DNA of 64,000 nucleotides from Phascolomyces articulosus (taxonomy: Eukaryota; Mucoromycota; Mucoromycetes; Mucorales; Lichtheimiaceae): NCBI GenBank assembly GCA_025677815.1, contig JAIXMP010000004.1:1116001-1180000 (forward strand), written 5' to 3'. The notes under the pieces are model-generated. The model saw only the letters and a list, made by a program, of their open reading frames with translations, ran no database searches and was not told where the DNA came from. The position numbers and the translations under genes were made by a program. Shown here one piece after another: positions 12,550-24,700 of the stretch (the stretch's first letter is position 1; every line of letters starts with the position of its first letter).

Positions 12550-15500
12550 ATGTCTGCTAAAGCTATTCCTGAATACGATGGCAAATTATTGCTTGCTTAT
12601 CATTTACTTCGTGCTCCTCTTCTTTCAGAACAAGACTCTCCTTCTTTATTCACACCTGCTGCTACCAAGTTGGCTCGTGTTCAAGTCGATACTTCTCTTT
12701 TGAATAACAAGACTGCTTTCGATAATAGTTTGAAGCAACAACTCGATACTCTCGAGCAAACTCATCCTTGGTTGAAGACTGATAAATTGGTGGCTAAACC
12801 TGATCAACTTATCAAGCGACGTGGTAAACACGGTTTGTTGACTTTGAACAAGGATTGGGCTGATGCACGTCAATGGATTGAAGAACGCGCTGGAAAGGAA
12901 ATTCAGGTAACGTACTATTAAAAAAAAAGAGTTGGGAAATTGCCTATAAAAGATGGGCAAAATCAGGGGAGTGATGTTTGAGATGAAGCATGGATAGAAA
13001 AAACTGGGTCGGAAATTGGATTTGGTATATCTCGGGTTTATCGGATGGAAGGATTTACAAGTATTTCATTGGACGACATGACTTGTTACTCATTATATAA
13101 AAAATATGATAATCAAAAACATGGGAAATAGATCGATCGTACCAAGGGTATTCTCAAGACCTTTTTGATCGAACCCTTCACTCCTCATCCTGCCAACACT
13201 GAATACTATGTCTGTATCAACTCTGTTCGTGAAGGCGATTATATCTTGTTTACACACGAAGGTGGTATTGATATCGGTGATGTAGATGCCAAAGCCTTGA
13301 AATTATTAGTCAAGGTCGATGAAGCCTTCCCATCGGCTCAAACCATCAAGGATACATTACTCAAGGATGTACCGGAATTCAAACGAGATGTCCTTGTCGA
13401 TTTCATTAGCCGTCTCTATGCTGTCTACGTTGATTTACATTTTACCTATTTGGAAATTAACCCATTGGTCGTCACCGATCCCGCGGAAGGACAAACCCCT
13501 CAAGTCATGTATTTGGATTTAGCTGCCAAGCTTGATCAAACTGCGGAGTTTGAGGCTGGTCCCAAGTGGGCTATCGCGCGTGCACCCCAACATATTGGCT
13601 TACCAAGCGACTCTGTCAAGCAAGGTGCGGATGTAGGTCCTGCTATGGAGTTCCCTGCTCCCTTTGGTCGTGAATTAAGTCAAGAAGAAGCATATATCCA
13701 AGAATTAGATGGAAAGACTGGTGCTTCTTTGAAATTGACCATCTTGAATAGTCAAGGTCGTATTTGGACCATGGTCGCTGGTGGTGGTGCTTCCGTTGTT
13801 TATTCAGATGCTATTGCTGCCTTGGGCTATGCTGACGAATTAGCCAACTATGGTGAATATTCGGGTGCTCCTACTGAAACTCAAACCTATGAATATGCCA
13901 AGACGATTTTGGATTTGATGACCCGTGGTCAAGTCAATCCTGAAGGCAAGACTTTGTTCATCGGTGGTGGCATTGCTAACTTCACCAATGTTGCTACAAC
14001 TTTCAAGGGTATCATTCGTGCCTTGACTGATTTCAAGCAAGCTTTGATTGCTCACAAGGTTCGTATCTTTATCCGTCGTGGCGGTCCCAATTACCAAGAA
14101 GGTTTACGTGCCATGCGTCAATTGGGTGAAACATTGGGTGTTGAAATTCAAGTGTTTGGCCCTGAAACCCATATTACCGATATTGTCCCCTTAGCCTTGT
14201 TGGGTGAATCTTCTTCTATTGATCAAGGTCAATCCGGAGCTGCTGGTGCCAGTGGTAACTTGTTCCAAGATCAAATCTTTGGTGGTGATAGTGGTGCTAC
14301 CACCCCTGCTCAAGGTACCCGTAGCCCTAAACTCAAGTTGGCCGAAGATAATCAAACCCCTGCTGCTGATGCCCGTGAACGTATGGAATATTTCGAAAAG
14401 CAACAACAAGAAACTTCAGAATGGTATCGTCCCTTTACCGGCAAGACCCGTGCTGTGGTCTATGGTATGCAACCTCGTGCTGTCCAAGGTATGCTTGATT
14501 TTGATTTCATGTGTAAGCGTGAGACACCTTCTGTTGCTTGTATGGTCTATCCCTTTGGTGGTTCCCACGTTCAAAAGTTCTATTGGGGTACAAAGGAAAC
14601 TTTGGTGCCTGTCTTTACTACCTTGAAGGAAGCTTCTGAAAAGTTCCCTGAAGCTGATGTTGTTGTCAACTTTGCTTCTTGCCGTTCCGTCTTTGATTCT
14701 ACACGTGAAATCTTGACTTATTCTCAATTCAAGACTATTGCTATTATTGCCGAAGGTGTCCCTGAACGCCGTGCTCGTCAATTGTTGCATGAAGCTGAAC
14801 GTCGCAATGTCTTGGTCATTGGTCCTGCTACTGTTGGTGGTATCAAGCCTGGTTGTTTCAAGATTGGTAACACTGGTGGTATGATGGATAACATTGTTGC
14901 CTCCAAGTTGTACCGTGCTGGTTCCGTTGGTTATGTTTCCAAGTCCGGTGGTATGTCCAATGAATTGAACAACATTATTAGCCGTACTACTGATGGTGTC
15001 TATGAAGGTGTGGCTATTGGTGGTGATCGTTACCCTGGTTCCACCTTTATCGATCATTTATTACGTTATGAAAATGATCCCAACTGTAAAATGTTGGTCC
15101 TTTTGGGTGAAGTCGGTGGTGTAGAAGAATACCGTGTCATTGAAGCTGTCAAGAATGGTACCATCAAGAAGCCTGTGGTTGCCTGGTGTATTGGTACATG
15201 TGCCAAGATGTTCACTACTGATGTTCAATTCGGTCACGCTGGTGCTCTTGCCAACTCTGATTTGGAAACTGCTGATGCTAAGAACAAGGCCATGCGTGCT
15301 GCTGGTATCATTGTACCTGACACCTTTGAAAAGATGCCTAACTCTATGGCTGAAGCTTATCAAAAGTTGGTCAAGGATGGTGTGATTGTGCCTGCTGCTG
15401 AACCTGAAATCCCCAAGATCCCTATCGATTACTCTTGGGCCCAAGAATTAGGTTTGGTTCGTAAGCCTGCTAGCTTTGTCTCGACCATTGTCGATGATCG

Positions 15501-16474
15501 TGGACAAGAGTTGTTGTATGCTGGTATGCGTATTACAGATGTGTTCAAGGATGATATTGGTATTGGTGGTGTGCTTTCCCTTTTGTGGTTCAAGCGTCGT
15601 TTGCCCGATTATGCTTGCAAGTTTATTGAAATGGTCTTGATGTTGACTGCTGATCATGGCCCTGCTGTCTCTGGTGTAAGTATTAATTTTCGGTTGGGAA
15701 AATAGTTTTTTGGGGGATTGGGGAGGATGTCAAATGGAAGAATTGGATATTTGATTGTGTAAGAGGAATTGTTTCGGAAATGGCCCGTGTATTTTTTTTT
15801 GAGCTGTAAATTAATAATGATTATGATTTTATTATTAGGCCATGAACACTATTATTACTACTCGTGCTGGTAAGGATTTGATTTCCTCAGTTGTCTCTGG
15901 TTTATTGACCATTGGTGAACGTTTCGGTGGTGCTCTCGATGGTGCTGCCACCAACTTTGCTCGTGCTTATGATAGTGGCATGACTCCTCGTGAATTTGTC
16001 ACTAGCATGCGCAAGGCTAACAAATTGATTCCTGGTATTGGTCACAAGATCAAATCGCGTACCAACCCTGATATGCGTGTTGAATTGGTCAAGAACTTTG
16101 TCAAGCAACATTTCCCTAGCACTCCTATTTTGGATTACGCTTTGGCTGTCGAAGACATTACTACTTCCAAGAAGGATAACTTGATCTTGAACGTTGATGG
16201 TTGTATTGCTGTTTCCTTTGTGGATCTTTTACGTGATTCAGGTGCTTTCACTCGTGAAGAAGCTGAAGAATATACTCGTATTGGTACTTTGAACGGTTTG
16301 TTCGTGTTGGGTCGTACCCTTGGTTTCATTGGTCATCATTTGGATCAAAAGCGTTTGAAGCAAGGCTTGTACAGACATCCTTGGGATGATATCTCTTACC
16401 TTTTGCCTTCTTTGGATCCTGAAACTTTGGATCCTCGTCGTGTTACTGCTCGTGTCAATGTTCAAGCTAAATAA
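12550..16474 (+). CDS. ACL1: ATP-citrate lyase (ATP-citrate synthase), single-chain form
   Basis: Three exons (12550-12906, 13132-15675, 15839-16474) encode 1178 residues, close to the 1101 of human ACLY. The enzyme makes cytosolic acetyl-CoA and oxaloacetate from citrate, CoA and ATP, feeding fatty-acid, sterol and histone-acetylation pathways. Order along the chain: N-terminal ATP-grasp and citrate-binding half ([17 protein letters not shown] start, [33 protein letters not shown]), a low-complexity linker near residue 500, the CoA-binding half ([40 protein letters not shown]), the catalytic phospho-histidine in QFGHAGA (His at about residue 821), and the citrate-synthase-like C-terminus ([35 protein letters not shown]). 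Both introns are phase 0. Codons are skewed to GGT, GCT and AAG as in highly expressed genes. Oleaginous mucoromycetes rely on this enzyme for lipid synthesis. Identification is secure; the symbol follows fungal usage (ACLY in animals). Confidence 0.97.
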
Positions 16475-16805
16475 GCTCGTTCCTTCTTATCTCCCTTTTA
16501 TTTTTTTTAAAAACACACACACACACACACACCATCCCATTTGTATATCCCCCCCTTTTTTTTTTTAAAAAAAAAACAGCATATATAACAACCTCTTTTG
16601 CCATTCTTCTACAAACAACAACAACAACAACAACACCATGGTTCTTTTTTCATATATATTCCGTATTTTTTTTCTCTCATTTTTGTTGCATTTTTTTTTA
16701 CACAAAAAAATATATATTTCTTTCTCTCTTTATAGTCTATCATCATCATAATAATAATAATAAAAAAAAACAAAATAAATTGTTTTTTGTGAATATTAGT
16801 TTATT
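16475..16805. other. Convergent 3' intergenic region
   Basis: About 330 bp between two convergent stop codons. It holds an AC dinucleotide run (16512-16531), CAA repeats (16614-16633), poly-T tracts and an ATA/AAT run (16750-16762). No coding or RNA feature was seen. Confidence 0.6.
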
Positions 16806-17744
16806 TTATTGGATTAGCTTTTTTCGTATGGATGTTAATTGACCTAGTACAGCTCGTTTTAAAAACATATCACTGGATTGTGCAATATGTTCTACTTTAT
16901 CCAATGTCTCCATAGACGTGGTCACTAAAAGGGTACCATACTTGGAAGTTAAAATTAATAATAATTGCATATACCCTTTTGCTTTTGGATCCGATTGTAC
17001 CCCCAATCGAATGACATGAAGTAATTCATCCAAGAATGGTAACGAGGTAAATAAGGGTAGTTGGGTTAGTGCTTTATCGATCAATATAAGGATAGTATCT
17101 TCTTTTTCTTTTTTCCATGGGCGGGTTTGTAGTAGATCATGAATAAAGGTTTGTCGTAACGAAGGAGACCATTGTTGGATTAATTTGATCAAAGTGGTGT
17201 TATGGACAGTAGGGAAAGGTGAATTATCCTTTGAAGATGTGATGTATTCTAATACGAGACCTTGCAGTAATGCTCTATGGTTTTGGATTTGTAATAATTG
17301 TTGTGTCAGTGGTCGCGGTAATAAACTTGTTCTTTTTTTTAATTGGGGCACTAGGATGTGGCGTAATAAAAGCAAAATATGTGGGTAATGTGTCATCATA
17401 TCTACTTGACGACTTATTTCTTCCATTATATCCAACGATTGATCTTGATTGTCTGAAAGATTTAAATGGCCTAGTAAATAAGTGAGTTGTTGGGTATTTT
17501 CTAGTTGAGCGAGTTGTTGTATACATGGGATAGGATCGAGGTGTTGGAATGATGCTAGTAATTCAGGATCGTCATGACTTTGTGATTCGGGCTGTGTCAT
17601 TGAACGCGTTGATCGTTTCTTCTTCTGTCGTGGTTGTATCCATGGGGAATGATCCCATTCTTTTTTTTCTCGTACAATGCAACGTGATCGTTTGAGATTT
17701 GGACGTGTAGGATCAAATGCATCTTGTAAACAACTCGACATCAT
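16806..17744 (-). CDS. FANCE: FANCE-like Fanconi anaemia core-complex protein
   Basis: This is a single-exon gene of 312 residues starting at the ATG at 17744. The first 65 residues are basic and disordered (a KKKRSTR nuclear-signal-like stretch at about 42-48). The rest is a continuous helical-repeat array rich in L-x-x-L-L. It resembles the FANCE C-terminal domain: HILLLLRHILVPQLKK, a spaced LQQW-type helix (LIKLIQQWSPSLRQ), LLLILTSKYGTLL and the closing FLKRAVLGQLTSIRKKL, matching the KLLLTVLTKY...FLRKSLQAAL ending of animal FANCE. In animals FANCE bridges the core complex to FANCD2 during interstrand-crosslink repair. The protein is shorter than human FANCE (536 aa), mainly because the long N-terminal linker is missing. 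It lies convergent to ATP-citrate lyase and tandem with the Zn2Cys6 gene. The call rests on pattern recognition of the C-terminal domain; a different ARM/HEAT-like protein remains possible. Confidence 0.66.
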   Translation of the reverse strand: MMSSCLQDAFDPTRPNLKRSRCIVREKKEWDHSPWIQPRQKKKRSTRSMTQPESQSHDDPELLASFQHLDPIPCIQQLAQLENTQQLTYLLGHLNLSDNQDQSLDIMEEISRQVDMMTHYPHILLLLRHILVPQLKKRTSLLPRPLTQQLLQIQNHRALLQGLVLEYITSSKDNSPFPTVHNTTLIKLIQQWSPSLRQTFIHDLLQTRPWKKEKEDTILILIDKALTQLPLFTSLPFLDELLHVIRLGVQSDPKAKGYMQLLLILTSKYGTLLVTTSMETLDKVEHIAQSSDMFLKRAVLGQLTSIRKKLIQ

Positions 17745-18019
17745 GATGAAATAGACTTTGTTTTTTTTTAAAGAATCATAAAAAAGTATTTACTTAAATG
17801 TTTTTATTTATATATATAAGATAAATGAAATGAAAAGAGGGGGACCATATACAAAAATAGAGAAAGCGCAGCAAAAGAAAGAAAAAAAATTAACACACAA
17901 AAAAAATTGAACTTTACAAAAAAAAAACCAGAAAGGTGGGGAAAGAAAAAGAAAAAGGGAATGCTCATTGGGTGTTTTTTTTTGTACATATATATAAAAA
18001 ATGAAAGACCTATTTGATT
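17745..18019. other. Short intergenic region upstream of the FANCE-like gene
   Basis: 275 bp between the minus-strand FANCE-like start and the minus-strand Zn2Cys6 stop. It is poly-A/T-rich with purine-rich blocks. Nothing coding was accepted. Confidence 0.5.
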
Positions 18020-21000
18020 TTAATGAGGAGGATGAGGAAGATGAGAAAATGAAGCTTGAGGGAAAGAAGCAGAATGATGATGTCTTGAATGACGTACAGG
18101 AGTGGAAGGAACTGTAGGTGTAGGTTGTTGACATGAACGATCATTTAAATAAACATCCCAATCAGTCCAATGTGTTGTATTGGAAGGTGGTAACATAGCA
18201 GCTGCCATGGGATGTTGAGGCGTGGATATAAAGGAAGAAGAAGAGGAAGATGTAGATGAGGTTGAATTGGCATGATAAGGAGGTGGGTTGTTGGGAGGTG
18301 GATGTTGACCGTGATGATGGTGATGGTGATGATGGTGATGATGAGGTAGGGATGCTGTAGTTGTAGAAGGATTGGATGTTGTTGAAGATGAAATAGTAGC
18401 ATGCATGGATGTAGGTGATGCTGTTAATGTCAAATTATTATTCATTAAATCTTCTTGAAATGTTGTTGGAAATACAGTGGTCATACCAGTGGTTGTGGTT
18501 GACATACCTTGTTGTGGTGGTGGCGTAGGATGTGAAGCCGTGGCTTGTTGAGTATGTGGCTGATGGTGATGGTGTTGTTGAGGATGATGAGTATTTAATA
18601 AAGGCTGCCAATCATACAAAGGCGTGGCACCTGTCGTAGCACCTACCAAAGGTGTAGGAGGCTGTGATACACTATAAATATCATTCAACATCATGGTCGT
18701 AGGACCTGCTGTAGGCGGTGGTGGTGGAAAGGGAATGGTTGCCGCATGATGATGCTGGTGATGGATGTTTGCTGCTGCTACGCGTGCTGCAGCTACGGCG
18801 GCTACGGCAGCTGCATCTACATTAGCAACAGTCGCAGGAGCAGGAGCATGCATGGTACGAAACAGTTCAATAATTTCAAGTGCTCGTTGTACTACCACCA
18901 AATGTTGATATTGTTGCATCAAACTGACACTTTGTTGAAACATATCATACAAGGTAGGATCACGTACGGCATTGGTGAGTTGAACCAAGGTCGATTGGAA
19001 TAATGCATAGACAAAACATGTCGGCATACATAATGAAAAGTAAAGATCAGCGGATTTGTTAGGTTGTTGTCGTATATGACGAGTTAAATCCATAATAGTG
19101 GTTGCTGCATGAGTACATATTTGATGTGATAGTTGTTGTTGACTCATAAAAGGGCGATGTAAAAGTAATAAAATGGTATGATAAAAGATATCCAAATAAG
19201 CTAAACATTTGTTGATAAATAAATAAATAAAAAAAAAGGTTAAACATCTGATCGTTTTTTTTGGGGGGGGGAGAGTATACAAGTGTGTAATTTACCTTTT
19301 TGTGTTAACGGTACTTCAGTTTCCATAGCGGCTTTACATGATTTTAATCGTCGATCAAATGCGTCAATGACCGTCGGATCATCCAATCCAGCATTCGCAT
19401 TCGCATGTTTTGCTTTGGGAGCATACAAAGCTTTCAATACACGTCCCAAGATTTCAGACAATTTAATCATAATTGCAAACGCTTGATATTCTTGATTGGA
19501 AGGCATAGGTGTATCAAAATCACGGTCTAAAATCGTTAATGGTTTACCGGCACGGGCACTTAACCAACGATCCAACACATAACATGCATAAAACAATCGA
19601 TGGCGCGTTTCAATTTCAGCTTGAGGTAAAATCTTCCAGTGTGAACAAGAACGATGCAATCCTAAATCTTGTGCCATACGAATAGCGGTACCGAGCATAT
19701 ACCATTGCATGGAATCATCCCCATCATCCATGTCTAAATAAAGTGTCATCAATACGGCTGATTGAACATGACATAGACGGGAACGTACAGGGTCACGTAA
19801 TCGTTTTACGACTTTGTTAAAGTAGTAGACAGCATATTCGTTGGCTTGAGGCAAGTGTTGCGTAGGTTCATGTTGACTGATGAATCGAAAGGTCAATGCC
19901 AATATGGCTTGTACGAGAATCGTGGGGGGCTGTTCTGTAGATAAAAAGCGTAGTTTGTTGATAACTGGCATGAAGGGATGTAAATGTTCAAAGAAACTAT
20001 TTGATTTGACGAGTATTTAGTACCGTAGTATTGGAATGAATGTTTTTCTCTCTATAAATAGATAAAGTTTTCTCGACCTCTCCTTTTTTTTTTATAATAA
20101 TAATAATAAAAAAAAAACTTACAATGCAATGATCTTTTCTTGTTCTTTTTTCGATGGCGGTGTTAAATTCAATGTCATTTCATTTTCATCTTTTGTTGTA
20201 GCATTGATATCCGCTCCTCCACTTCGCATGGACAAACCAATATCCAAACGAGTGGTCGTATTGGTATTGGAAGACGTAGAAGACGATGTGGGATTTTCCA
20301 CAATGGATCGAATAATCATTAATTCATTTTGTGCCGTCAATTGTATTACAACATCATCTCTTCCTGGCCAAACAATATAAGGTTTTTGATTAAACAATCG
20401 ATAGAGATCTGTACCGGTATGGATCAAATCCATACTGGCTGATCTACCGGTATATGTAATGGCATCATAATCTTTAATATCCAAATTGGATAATCGTTCT
20501 TCCAATGGAATGTTGGGTATATTATTGTTACTACTCGTTTGACTTTCGATCGAGACATTGTCATCGTCGTCATCGTCATCGTCATTATCATCGTCATTGG
20601 AAGATGCATCGGAATGAGAATCGTCGTCGTCATGAGGTATTTCTTCGTCTTCTTCTGTTGACATAGGGCGACGACGATGACGACGACGATTCAATGAAGA
20701 AGGGACGGCGCGTGCTTTTCCTTTTTTCTTTGTTTGGTCCAATTGAAAATCATTCTTTTCCAGTTCTTTGATGGAAGCATTGGTTAAACTGGTCAAGAGT
20801 TTTTCCATCTTTTTACATCGTTTTTCGAGGTTATCGACATAGCTAAATTTGTAATACGTAAATGAGTTGTTTATATTATTATATATAAAAAAAAAGAAGA
20901 AGAGAGAAATTGCAATTCCTAATCAAATGATACATACACGCTGGGTGGACCTCGTTTTTTTCGAACAGTTTGGAATTCGCATGTATATCCCCACTATAGG

Positions 21001-21277
21001 TATAGAATGATTAGTCTTTTTTTTATTTATCTTGATAAAGAGAAAGAGAAAGAAAAGGGGAATTATAACGTACTGCTTTACAATTGGAACAAGGAATTGA
21101 CGTATCAGCATCACAACGCGATTTTCTCTTTCTACAAAAATCACAGCTCCGTTTAGCCCTAGTACGTTTTAATCGTTGTTGTTGAGTTGGTTGATTATTG
21201 TTATTATTATTATTATTGTCGTTGTTGTTGTTGTTGTTGCTGTGATTATTCGATGAATTTTGATGATAGACTTTCAT
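18020..21277 (-). CDS. Zn2Cys6 fungal transcription factor with fungal-specific TF domain
   Basis: Five exons on the minus strand, 21277-21074, 20993-20938, 20842-20123, 19996-19296 and 19200-18020, total 2862 nt (953 residues) and keep frame throughout. After an Asn-rich start, the binuclear zinc cluster occupies residues 45-73 (C45-C48-C55-C63-C66-C73) and is completed by exon 2, followed by the usual linker KKRGPPSVYVDNLEKR and a short coiled coil. An acidic Asp-rich stretch lies near residue 190. The fungal-specific transcription-factor domain spans about 325-620, with HPFMPVINK, MAQDLGLHRSC, RHRLFYACYVLDRWLSARAG and the DFDTPMP signature. The C-terminal 300 residues are Pro/Thr/Gln-rich with a run of His residues, probably an activation region. 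The architecture is like XlnR-type metabolic regulators, but no target can be inferred. Introns use GTACGT, GTATGT, GTAAGT and GTAAAT donors. Confidence 0.92.
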
Positions 21278-21744
21278 TTAACATGGGTTTTCTCTCTCTA
21301 TTACTTTCAATAGGTTATATGATGTTTTTTATGTTGATGAAATAAGATTCAATTGAAATGATCTTTGGTGGTTGTTGTGGAGAAACGAGAAAGAAAAAGA
21401 AAAGAAGGAAGAAAAAAAAAAGGTTTTTTTGGAATGCAGGTTATAAAAGGTTGAGAAATAGGGTTTATTATTATTATATATATACCATTTTGTTAATTCT
21501 GTGAAACTAAGCTAAAAATAGACATTGCATGTGTGTTATGTTGTTGTGATGGTGGGTTTAATACTAACTATATAATAGACTTATTATGGCATGGTAATAG
21601 TTATAGACCTTCATGATGGTATTGATTGGTTGCGTTTTTGAAAATTTAAAGTTTTTCTTTTTTTTTTTTGGGGGGGGGGTCGGGGGAGGGGTGGAGAGGA
21701 AGAGGAGGAAAGTAAAAAGAACAGTGCACACCTCTTTTTTTTTT
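21278..21744. promoter_or_regulatory. Promoter region of the Zn2Cys6 gene and 3' flank of the coiled-coil gene
   Basis: 467 bp between the start of one minus-strand gene and the end of the next. It contains a purine-rich block (about 21382-21423), TA-rich DNA (21465-21485) and a G-rich run (21670-21690). No specific binding site could be assigned. Confidence 0.4.
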
Positions 21745-24700
21745 TTACACTTCTTGTCTTCTTGTACTTATTTCAAGTCTTGTCACCTAAATTTTATAGA
21801 AAGAGGATGATTTAATATGATAAAATAATAATTGGAAAAAAAAGACTAATTATAATATACCTCTGCTTCCAAAGTTTTATTGGTACTTTGTTGTGGTCGA
21901 TGCTCAGCAAAACCTGTTTTGTCTTGCTGGTCATTATCATGATCAATCGAATAAGAGGTCAATTGTGGCATTAAACGTTGAAAAGTAGCTTGTAAAGCTT
22001 GAAATTCTTTTTCAAGTTGTCCTTGTCTTTCTTGTGAAACAGCATTACCGACATTATTCTTTTATAAAAAAAAAATTGGAACAAATGAAATTTCAGTAAT
22101 CATCAAACAACAACAAAGAGAGAGGGCCCTTAAACCTTATTATCATTTACCTTGGTCGGTTGTGCACCATATGGGTCATAATTACCATTTTTAGTAAGAA
22201 TGACTTCATGCGTCTTGTCCTTGTTGTCTTCTTTACACTCCAATAATTCGGCCATTCTTGCAAACGATGTTGCCATGGTTTCCAATTCCGATTGAAGCGA
22301 AGTATTCGTATCACTTGAAAGCAGGATTTCCTTTTGTTTTTTGGCTTCCGTGTTTTTTAATTGTTCTTGTAACCCTGCCAAGACTTGAGCGTGAGCATCC
22401 GTCATTTTGATAATGCGTTGTTTATGCTGCTCATTAGTTTCCTATTAAAATTTAGATTTTTTTCTGTTGAGTTTCTCTTTTATTTCTTATTTGTATCACG
22501 CACCCATGTTTATACTTCCATCCCACACTATAGGATTTACTATTTAATTACCTTGACTTGATTTTGCGCCACATGTAATGCTTCCATCGTCTTTTGATGT
22601 TCTTGGCGTAATCGTTCATGTTCTTGTTGATCGGAAATGTTTTCCGTTGGCGCCATTTCAACTTGAATGGGTTGTTCTCCGCTCATCTTTGACAGTTCTT
22701 GAACGTGTTTTTCTTTCAATTGTTGAATCAATGTTTCATGTTCTTTTTTTGAAATATATTGTTGCATCTAATAATAATTATAAATTCATTGTCGTATTTA
22801 AAAGGTAAAGTATAGTTATTAATAACAAAATAAAATCATTTCTCATTTCTAATTTTGAAATATATGCAAAAAAAAAAAACAATTTTTGGGTTTCTTTTTG
22901 CATTTGTTGTTGTACGAAGAAGTGGGGGGAGAGGGTGAAGTATAAATTTGGGGGGAGAGGGTTAAAGGAGAGTGATCAAAAAAAAAAAAAAAAACTCACA
23001 TCATCATCATCGGGTCTTTTGGTAACTAAAGAGGTTGCCGTTTTAGCGATTGTCTCTTCTTGTTCCTCCTATTTACATTTTTAAATTAAAAAGGCATTTT
23101 AAAAAATAAATTCATTTCATCCTATTTTCTAATTATAATTCTAAACGAATAATAAATCGTCTCTAAATACTCCTTTAAATATCTTAATCCAATCCAAACT
23201 CCAAATCAAGTTATTTAATTCTCACATGATGAATGATATTTTTTACCTTTGTTCTAGACTTTTCAAGAGGTTGCTGCTGCGCCAATAAACTTCCACTACT
23301 AAGACTACTTGAACTGGTAGTACTAGTGACATCAACGGCCTTTGAAAAAAAAAAGATACATAAAATATATATAGTTTAGTTTCATAATCACGCAATAAAT
23401 GAATAAAAACGCCATACTTGTCTGTTTTGATTGGTGAATTGTTTCAATTGTTCTTGGTGAGCTGCTTTTTCTCGATCGCGTTGTAAAATATGTTCACGTT
23501 TCAATTCATTTATTTTAGATTCATGGTCTGCATTTAATCGTTGAATATCTTTAACATGCATTTCTTTTAAAGCCGTCTATAAATACATAAACTCCTTTTT
23601 TAGTCAATCTTATATTTATCCATATGAATATTAGAACAATGAAATATATATATATATATATATATACATACCTCTACTTCTTTTTTAATCTCGGCCACAT
23701 CACCTTGTCGTTCCACATGAAATCGATCTAACTCTTGTTGATGTTGTTTCGATACAGCTGCCAATTTTTCTGTTTCTTGTTTTAATGATGTTTCAAGCTG
23801 AGCAATGCTACGTGCATGATGTTCTTGCATTTGATCAATCACTTGACGATGTTCTTCTTTTAACTTGTCAATTTGTTGTTCTAAATCAGTTCTCATCTTT
23901 TGTTCGGCATCGGCCCGAGTTTGTGCTGTGGCTGAGGTTCTTGAAGAAACTTGGTTTGCTTTGTCATAGGAATTTTTGATCTCTTCCATCTCACGTTCAT
24001 GTTTTTCTACTTGTTCACGTAATTGAGTTTCATATCGATCTTTTTGTTCTTTTAATTTTTCTTCATGTTGTTTTTTGATTGAATTGTATTTATCGCCGTG
24101 TTCTTGTTCAAATTGTTTCTAAAATTTCATCATTGATCATTTAATATGTATCCTACTCACTACTACTAGTAGTCGTTAGATATGAATTGTGTACTTACTT
24201 GGAATTTGCTACGTTCTTCACTTAATTTTCGTTGATATTCTTGTTCCAATTCAATTTTTGTATCTCCGGTCTTGGCACGTAATTGTGCTACTTGGCTCAT
24301 GGCTAATCGATTCACTTCTTGTAATCGTGTGATTTTACCTTCTTGATCAGATTTTACTTGTTCCAAGTGTTTTTCATGTTTTTCTTCTAATGTGGCCTGT
24401 TCTTTTTTCCACGTTGCCTAGAATGACATCATCAACATAGTCCTTGTTAGTTTCTTGTCTCTTTCTATCTTTATGATCCATCATTGTTATCGTTTCAAAA
24501 CCATCAAAAAAATATCTTACCTCCATGTCAGATTTGGATTGAACAGTGTGTTCCAATTGCTGTTTGATATCAGATAAAATACGAGCATGGTCTTGTTCGA
24601 GCGATTTGATTTTTGTATCATGTTCTTTGCGTAACGTTGCCAATTCATTCTATATATATATATATATATTTAAAGGATGGTGAATATTTATAAGACCCAA

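Noticed and set aside
14191..15657. Long minus-strand open frames antisense to ATP-citrate lyase
   Set aside because: They mirror the biased codon use of the real gene (GGT/GCT/AAG rich) and have no family features or splice context.
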